A stretch of DNA of 60,525 nucleotides from Mycolicibacterium vinylchloridicum. Its GTDB lineage: Bacteria > Actinomycetota > Actinomycetes > Mycobacteriales > Mycobacteriaceae. This document shows, piece by piece, positions 56,507 to 60,525 of this stretch (its first letter is position 1; each line of letters opens with the position of its first letter). Below the pieces are notes generated by a model. That model made no database searches. It saw only the letters and a list, made by a program, of their open reading frames with translations, and was not told the DNA's origin. A program made the translations under genes and the position numbers. The stretch is from positions 1-60,525 of the forward strand of contig NZ_JACBJQ010000034.1 of the NCBI RefSeq assembly GCF_013404075.1, written 5' to 3'.

Positions 56507-58562
56507 CGCCGACTCGCTTTGCGGCCTCGCCGATCTGCGAGGCACGGACAATCGCGGCCATCTCCCTCGCGCGGTCCCTGTCAGGATCGGGCGGGGATAC
56601 CAGCAGAACCCGGAGCACGCCCTGGCGGTAGATCGGCGTGAACCTGCGGTCGGACAACACGACGGTGGCGACGCCATCGTCGAGGCTCCGCGTGACAGCC
56701 GGCAAGGCCCTCACGAGAACGTCCGCGTCGAGGCGACGCATGTCGTCCGCGCCATCGAGGGTTACCAGATCGAAGACGATTCCGTCCGGGAAGAGTGAAC
56801 GAAATTCGTGCGTCAGAGTCGCCAGATCCGTTGGGGCGGTCGCCAGGTCGACGTCTGGAATCCATTGGTGGAAGGCGTTGCGCCCGTCGTCGATCGGCGC
56901 CTGCGAGCAGGTACCGCGGTTGACCGCGCCTCCGCTGAGGGTTTGCAGCAGGAGGTGGGGCGGTGGGCCACACGAACCCTGCGGCGCACGTTCGTAGTAG
57001 GCCAGTTTCCTCGGCGAACGGAACGCCACATGCCCTTTGCCGTCAAACGATTGACGCAACAGCTGTACGGCGGCCGATCGTTGCTTGGTAGTGCACGATT
57101 CGGGGACCGCGATCTCGCCGACGCGCACCGGGCCGGGTTCGAGGGCCAGTTGGTGGAGCCAGTCGCCCAGGCTGAGCAGTGTGGGCAATGCGGGGTGCCG
57201 GCGGTCGCGCAGATGCTGCAGATTGATCAGCAGGATGAGCTGCAAGATCAACGCTGCGGTGACCTGGATGAGGTCGGAGGCGGGATTCGGCTTTATCCAG
57301 ACCAGCCACAACAGCACGACCAGGAACAGGATGGTTGCCAGGTGGGTGCCGAACCGCCCATCGGCGAACAGACGGATCTGGTAGATGCCGATCACGCTGT
57401 GCACCACGAAAAGTGGGACGAGCGCGATCAGAAATGTTATCGGAACATCCTGCAGGACAAGCAGTCCGAGCGCGGCCGACAGCGCCCAGTAGTACAGCGA
57501 GACCATCGGCGTCATCCACAGCAGGTGGTGAAAGAACACCCGTCGGAGCTCGTGCAAGGCAGGAACACCACGTAGCCGAACGAGGTCGAAGTAGAAGATG
57601 CCGGCACTGTCGTACGTGCCGCGAAACAGCGGCAGCACCAGATAGAAGAATTGGAAGGCGTCGACATGCCGCCACGACGAGACGGCGGCGGTGAGATCGA
57701 AGGACCGCGTGCTGGTGCCGTAAATGCCGACGATCGCGAGAACCAGGACGGCGTCCAGCCGTAGCCCGAGACCGGACAACGTCGTCTTGATGCCCAGTAG
57801 CGGCGGGATTTTCGGAAGCGACCGCCAGAACCGCTGCCAGGGCGCCCGCAGGCTGGGGCGAAGCCCGATCACCCGATAGGTCTCCAGCGAGTAGTGGGTC
57901 GTGATCGCGATGGCGATGGCGTTCGACACGATGATCGCGACGATGACAGCGACCGCGGGGTAGTAGTAGAAGCCCAGGCTGATCACCCCCAACTGCACGA
58001 CGGGGGACAGGAAGATCGACCAACGCGGTCGATAGACGCGCCGTGTGGCGTATACGCCGGAATGCAGTGCCCGAACCGGGAAATTGATGGCGAGCTCCGC
58101 CACGATGAGGAAGGCATACAGATGGGCGACGGGATCATGGCCCGACGGATGTAGCAACGCCAGGGCAAGAGCCCCGCCGATGGTCACGATCACCGTCACG
58201 ATCACCGCCAGGACGAGCCAGCTGCCGATCTCGTATCCGGCCGCATCCCGTTCCCCTAATCGAGAGAACATGCGCAGTCGCTCGCGCATGACCTCCAGGA
58301 GTCCCCACCACGCGCCACCGACGATCAGACTGCCGACCCTCAGCATCATCACGGTGAAGGCCGCCATGCCGCCGAGGCTGGAAAGGATGAGGAAGAACTC
58401 GGCGACGTGGACGGCGAACTGTGCGGTGGCGAGCAGCAGCGGAAAGCGCAGGCGGTACGCCAAGTAGGTGAAGATCTGGCCGGTGAGGAGGCTGGCGTAC
58501 AAGGAGGGCACCCGGTTGCGTCTGCCGGCCGTGCGTTCGAACCAGCGATCGATATCGTTCAT
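56499..58562 (-). CDS. Polytopic membrane protein with soluble tail, RT partner
   Basis: A 687-aa protein. Residues about 25-450 contain roughly 12 hydrophobic helices (e.g. LLATAQFAVHVAEFFLILSSL, VLAVIVTVIVTIGGALALALL, AVAVIVAIIVSNAIAIAITTH, LILQLILLINLQ), reminiscent of MOP-superfamily polysaccharide flippases, though no signature proves it. Residues about 455-687 are soluble, with GDWLHQLALEPGPVRVGEIAVPES and a conserved-looking FDLVTLDGADDMRRL. ATG at 58562 is used (a GTG 4 codons earlier is possible). The gene overlaps the RT by 8 bp, so the two are made together. Function unknown. Confidence 0.85.
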   Translation of the reverse strand: MNDIDRWFERTAGRRNRVPSLYASLLTGQIFTYLAYRLRFPLLLATAQFAVHVAEFFLILSSLGGMAAFTVMMLRVGSLIVGGAWWGLLEVMRERLRMFSRLGERDAAGYEIGSWLVLAVIVTVIVTIGGALALALLHPSGHDPVAHLYAFLIVAELAINFPVRALHSGVYATRRVYRPRWSIFLSPVVQLGVISLGFYYYPAVAVIVAIIVSNAIAIAITTHYSLETYRVIGLRPSLRAPWQRFWRSLPKIPPLLGIKTTLSGLGLRLDAVLVLAIVGIYGTSTRSFDLTAAVSSWRHVDAFQFFYLVLPLFRGTYDSAGIFYFDLVRLRGVPALHELRRVFFHHLLWMTPMVSLYYWALSAALGLLVLQDVPITFLIALVPLFVVHSVIGIYQIRLFADGRFGTHLATILFLVVLLWLVWIKPNPASDLIQVTAALILQLILLINLQHLRDRRHPALPTLLSLGDWLHQLALEPGPVRVGEIAVPESCTTKQRSAAVQLLRQSFDGKGHVAFRSPRKLAYYERAPQGSCGPPPHLLLQTLSGGAVNRGTCSQAPIDDGRNAFHQWIPDVDLATAPTDLATLTHEFRSLFPDGIVFDLVTLDGADDMRRLDADVLVRALPAVTRSLDDGVATVVLSDRRFTPIYRQGVLRVLLVSPPDPDRDRAREMAAIVRASQIGEAAKRVGDG

Positions 58563-58649
58563 CGCTGGGCACACTTCGGCAGCGGCACCTGCATGGCGAC
58601 CTTTCGCAATCCGTCAACGTTGACGGGTGGTCGTGACAAGCTGTACCGC

Positions 58650-59405
58650 ATGCGGCGAGGTGACGTGGCCGTATTGTCCATATCGGCCGCGCTGGGGGCG
58701 GTGGTGGTCGCGGCCGTCGTCGTCAGTGTGCTGGTCGTCGACCGCCCGCGTGAACCGTCCAAGGTCGAGACGACGACCAGCAGTTCGAGCTTGCTCGTGG
58801 TCACCTGGGGGCCAAGCCTCTGCAAAGTCGATCCGGCCAACCCGGGTTGCCGAAGCGGCCACGTCGGCGCATTGGGGCCGGCGTTGATCCTGCACGGGTT
58901 GTGGCCCCAGCCCCCGACTCAGCAGTTCTGCGGAGTATCGAAGAATGGTCAGCCCCCTGAGTTACCGGCGCTGCAACTACCGGCGGCGGTGCAGACGAAC
59001 CTGCAGTCGATGATGTCGGACGCCTCGGTGATGGCGCCCCACGAATGGTCCGCGCACGGCACCTGCTCGGGTTTGCCGCCGGCGGACTACTTCACCATCG
59101 CCACCACGCTCGCGGCCCAGGTGACCGCCGCCCTCGACCCGGTGTTCAAGGGTGCCCAGGGCGGCCATGTCTCTCTGAGCGCAGTGCGCGACCGGTTGGA
59201 CAGCGAGTTCGGCCGGGACGCCGGACAGCGAGCAGGTATGACCTGCCGCGAGGTCGGCGGCACCGGAATGCTCGCTTATGAAGTGCACCTTTCGCTTCCG
59301 CCGATCGCCGACTTGCGATCGGCTTCCGGCGACGTGTCGCTCGGTGAGCTGCTCGACAAGGGGCCGACGGTTTTCGCCGGCTGCCGGCGCGGGTTCGTGC
59401 CGTGA
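58650..59405 (+). CDS. RNase T2 family endoribonuclease, membrane-anchored
   Basis: A 251-aa RNase T2. CAS1 is I-L-H-G-L-W-P-Q and CAS2 is H-E-W-S-A-H-G-T-C, giving the two catalytic His and the Glu; several Cys fit the family's disulfides. An N-terminal helix (VAVLSISAALGAVVVAAVVVSVLVV) acts as signal or anchor, so the enzyme works outside the membrane. ATG at 58650 is 87 bp from the divergent start of the RT-operon membrane protein. T2 enzymes are uncommon in mycobacteria. Whether it belongs with the RT system is unclear. Confidence 0.93.
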   Translation: MRRGDVAVLSISAALGAVVVAAVVVSVLVVDRPREPSKVETTTSSSSLLVVTWGPSLCKVDPANPGCRSGHVGALGPALILHGLWPQPPTQQFCGVSKNGQPPELPALQLPAAVQTNLQSMMSDASVMAPHEWSAHGTCSGLPPADYFTIATTLAAQVTAALDPVFKGAQGGHVSLSAVRDRLDSEFGRDAGQRAGMTCREVGGTGMLAYEVHLSLPPIADLRSASGDVSLGELLDKGPTVFAGCRRGFVP

Positions 59406-59475
59406 GCCGGCGGCGCGCGTGTTGTCGGCGACGTGACCAATAGGTGGCCGGCGCAGGACGCGGCCGCGATCCAAC

Positions 59476-60369
59476 GTGGCCTACCGCCGGCTACAGTGCA
59501 CACTGCTTCTTGTGCTCCGGCGTGTGATAGCAATCGTTGCTGCCTTTCTGTTCGTTTTCGCGGTTCCAGCCGCGCAGGCGCCCGCCAGTCCCGATCCGCC
59601 CGGTGCCATTACATTCGGTGGGATCCAGCGCACCTATCTCCTGCATGTGCCTGCGGGACTTGAGCATCCGAACGGATTGGTGCTGAACCTGCACGGTGGC
59701 AGCCAGACCGGGCCCAAGCAGTCGGCGCAGACCAACTTCAACGCCGTCGCCGATCGGTACGGTTTCGTCGTGGCCTACCCCAACGGCATCGATCTCAGTT
59801 GGGCCGACGGACGGGGTGCGTCGAAGCCCGATCGACAAGGGGTCGACGACGTCGGGTTCCTGGCGGCGCTCATCGGGCGGCTCACCCGCGCCTACCGCAT
59901 CCCGCCCGGCCGGGTCTTCGTCACCGGAATGTCCGCGGGTGCGTTCATGACCAACCGGTTGGCCTGCGAGCGTGCGGACCTCGTGGCCGCGATCGCACCG
60001 GTGGCGGGCACGCTGGGCAGCGGCGTGCAGTGCAATCCGTCGAAACCCGTTGCGGTGCTGGCAGTTCACGGCACCAGCGACTCGGTGGTGCGCTATCGCG
60101 GCGGCCGGATGATCGGCCGTGGTGGAGCCAGCACCGTCGTGGCGGCGCCGACGATGGCCGACCGCTGGCTGGCCTTCGACCATTGCCCACCCGCGGTCCA
60201 GGCGCCCATCCCCGGCGGGGAACGCCTCTCCACCACCGGCTGCGCCGCCGGTACCGAAGTCGCTTTTGTCACGATCGACGGGTGGGGCCACACCTGGCCC
60301 ACCGTCCCCAAAGCCAGATTCGACGCCTCGGCGGCCATCGGGCAGTTCTTCGCCGCCCACAGCCGCTGA
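59476..60369 (+). CDS. Secreted PHB-depolymerase-type esterase (LpqC-like)
   Basis: A 297-aa alpha/beta hydrolase of the polyhydroxybutyrate depolymerase/feruloyl esterase group. A signal peptide (IAIVAAFLFVFAVPAAQA) is followed by YLLHVPAGLEHPNGLVLNLHGGSQTG, VAYPNGIDLSWADGRG, the nucleophile G-M-S-A-G-A, an Asp in HGTSDSVVRYRGG and the His in GWGHTWP. The GTG at 59476 is the upstream limit; GTG at 59512 or 59524 would give a more normal signal peptide and may be the true start. Substrate unknown. Confidence 0.88.
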   Translation: MAYRRLQCTLLLVLRRVIAIVAAFLFVFAVPAAQAPASPDPPGAITFGGIQRTYLLHVPAGLEHPNGLVLNLHGGSQTGPKQSAQTNFNAVADRYGFVVAYPNGIDLSWADGRGASKPDRQGVDDVGFLAALIGRLTRAYRIPPGRVFVTGMSAGAFMTNRLACERADLVAAIAPVAGTLGSGVQCNPSKPVAVLAVHGTSDSVVRYRGGRMIGRGGASTVVAAPTMADRWLAFDHCPPAVQAPIPGGERLSTTGCAAGTEVAFVTIDGWGHTWPTVPKARFDASAAIGQFFAAHSR

Positions 60370-60370
60370 G

Positions 60371-60525
60371 CTACACCAGGTCTGCGGCTTCGCGGATTTG
60401 TTCGGGGCTGCGGGCGCCGATGACCATCATGGTGACGCCGGCGGCTTCCCAGGCGGCGATCTGTTTGCGGACGTAGTCGATGTCGCCGACGATCGCCGAG
60501 TCGTCGACGAGTTCGTCGGGAACGG
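60371..60525 (-). CDS. LLM-class F420-dependent oxidoreductase (3' end only)
   Basis: On the minus strand the last 50 codons of a gene enter from the right edge and end at TAG (60373-60371). The peptide VPDELVDDSAIVGDIDYVRKQIAAWEAAGVTMMVIGARSPEQIREAADLV is the usual C-terminus of mycobacterial F420-dependent luciferase-like oxidoreductases. It converges with the esterase gene (1-bp gap). Only the end is visible, so the exact subgroup cannot be given. Confidence 0.8.
   Translation of the reverse strand, partial: VPDELVDDSAIVGDIDYVRKQIAAWEAAGVTMMVIGARSPEQIREAADLV

Noticed and set aside
55019..58650. Diversity-generating retroelement or retron
   Set aside because: An RT is present, but I found no template/variable repeat pair, no C-type-lectin target and no msr/msd-like inverted repeats flanking it.
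1..60525. Transfer RNA genes and insertion sequences
   Set aside because: No cloverleaf-like segment other than the tmRNA ends and no transposase or terminal inverted repeats were recognised by eye; a tRNA scan could still find something missed.

Overview
The window is high-GC actinobacterial DNA and almost certainly comes from a fast-growing, environmental Mycolicibacterium/Mycobacterium. The evidence is an antigen 85 mycolyltransferase, a mycolic-acid-type SAM methyltransferase, a cutinase, FprA, FadE23/FadE24, mycofactocin-type dehydrogenases, and a prfB - mscS-like - ftsE - ftsX - smpB - ssrA block in the mycobacterial order. No insertion sequence, integrase, CRISPR array, rRNA or tRNA gene was recognised. 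No gene-free stretch exceeds about 210 bases.

Left part (1-11 kb). After the 5' end of nuoA and a degenerate receiver protein come two operons on the minus strand. One is tetR - acyl-CoA dehydrogenase - phosphotransferase - DUF6285 - NTF2-like - YceI, whose core resembles the LvaC/LvaA/LvaB 4-hydroxyacyl-CoA kinase module of levulinate catabolism. The other is a homogentisate-dioxygenase-like protein - alpha/beta hydrolase - CoA-transferase - HMG-CoA-lyase-like protein. Both promoters carry the same 24-bp site (19 of 24 bases identical), so I infer one TetR regulon and one uncharacterised ring-cleavage/acyl-CoA pathway. A mycolic-acid methyltransferase, an S4 protein and an antigen 85 gene sit around the two operons.

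Middle part (12-31 kb). This is an accessory catabolic region. It holds three mycofactocin-type SDRs, a tandem carboxymuconolactone-decarboxylase-like protein, two aldehyde dehydrogenases, a ferredoxin/P450 pair and two TetR regulators with clear palindromic operators. An XRE-cupin regulator operon, an orphan molybdopterin oxidoreductase, a MarR/aldo-keto reductase pair (the MarR gene apparently starts with ATT) and fadE24-fadE23 follow.

Conserved part (31-46 kb). This holds a P450, a HisN-type phosphatase, a TetR/MFS pair with a 28-bp operator, fprA, then prfB, an MscS channel, a Thr/Pro-rich membrane protein, ftsE, ftsX, smpB and an EamA transporter that seems to start with CTG overlapping the smpB stop. 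A TetR - DUF1214 - sulfotransferase operon and the tmRNA gene complete it.

Right part (46-60.5 kb). This holds a cutinase, two luciferase-like oxidoreductases (one partial), a zinc-ribbon SDR, a B12-binding radical SAM protein resembling hopanoid methylases, a GAF-ANTAR regulator, a DUF4185 secreted protein and a small lipoprotein. The standout is a two-gene operon at 55.2-58.6 kb: a 12-TM-like membrane protein with a soluble tail, translationally coupled to a reverse transcriptase with intact catalytic motifs. An RNase T2 is transcribed divergently from it. This RT/membrane-protein pair is the best candidate for an undescribed system, possibly defence.
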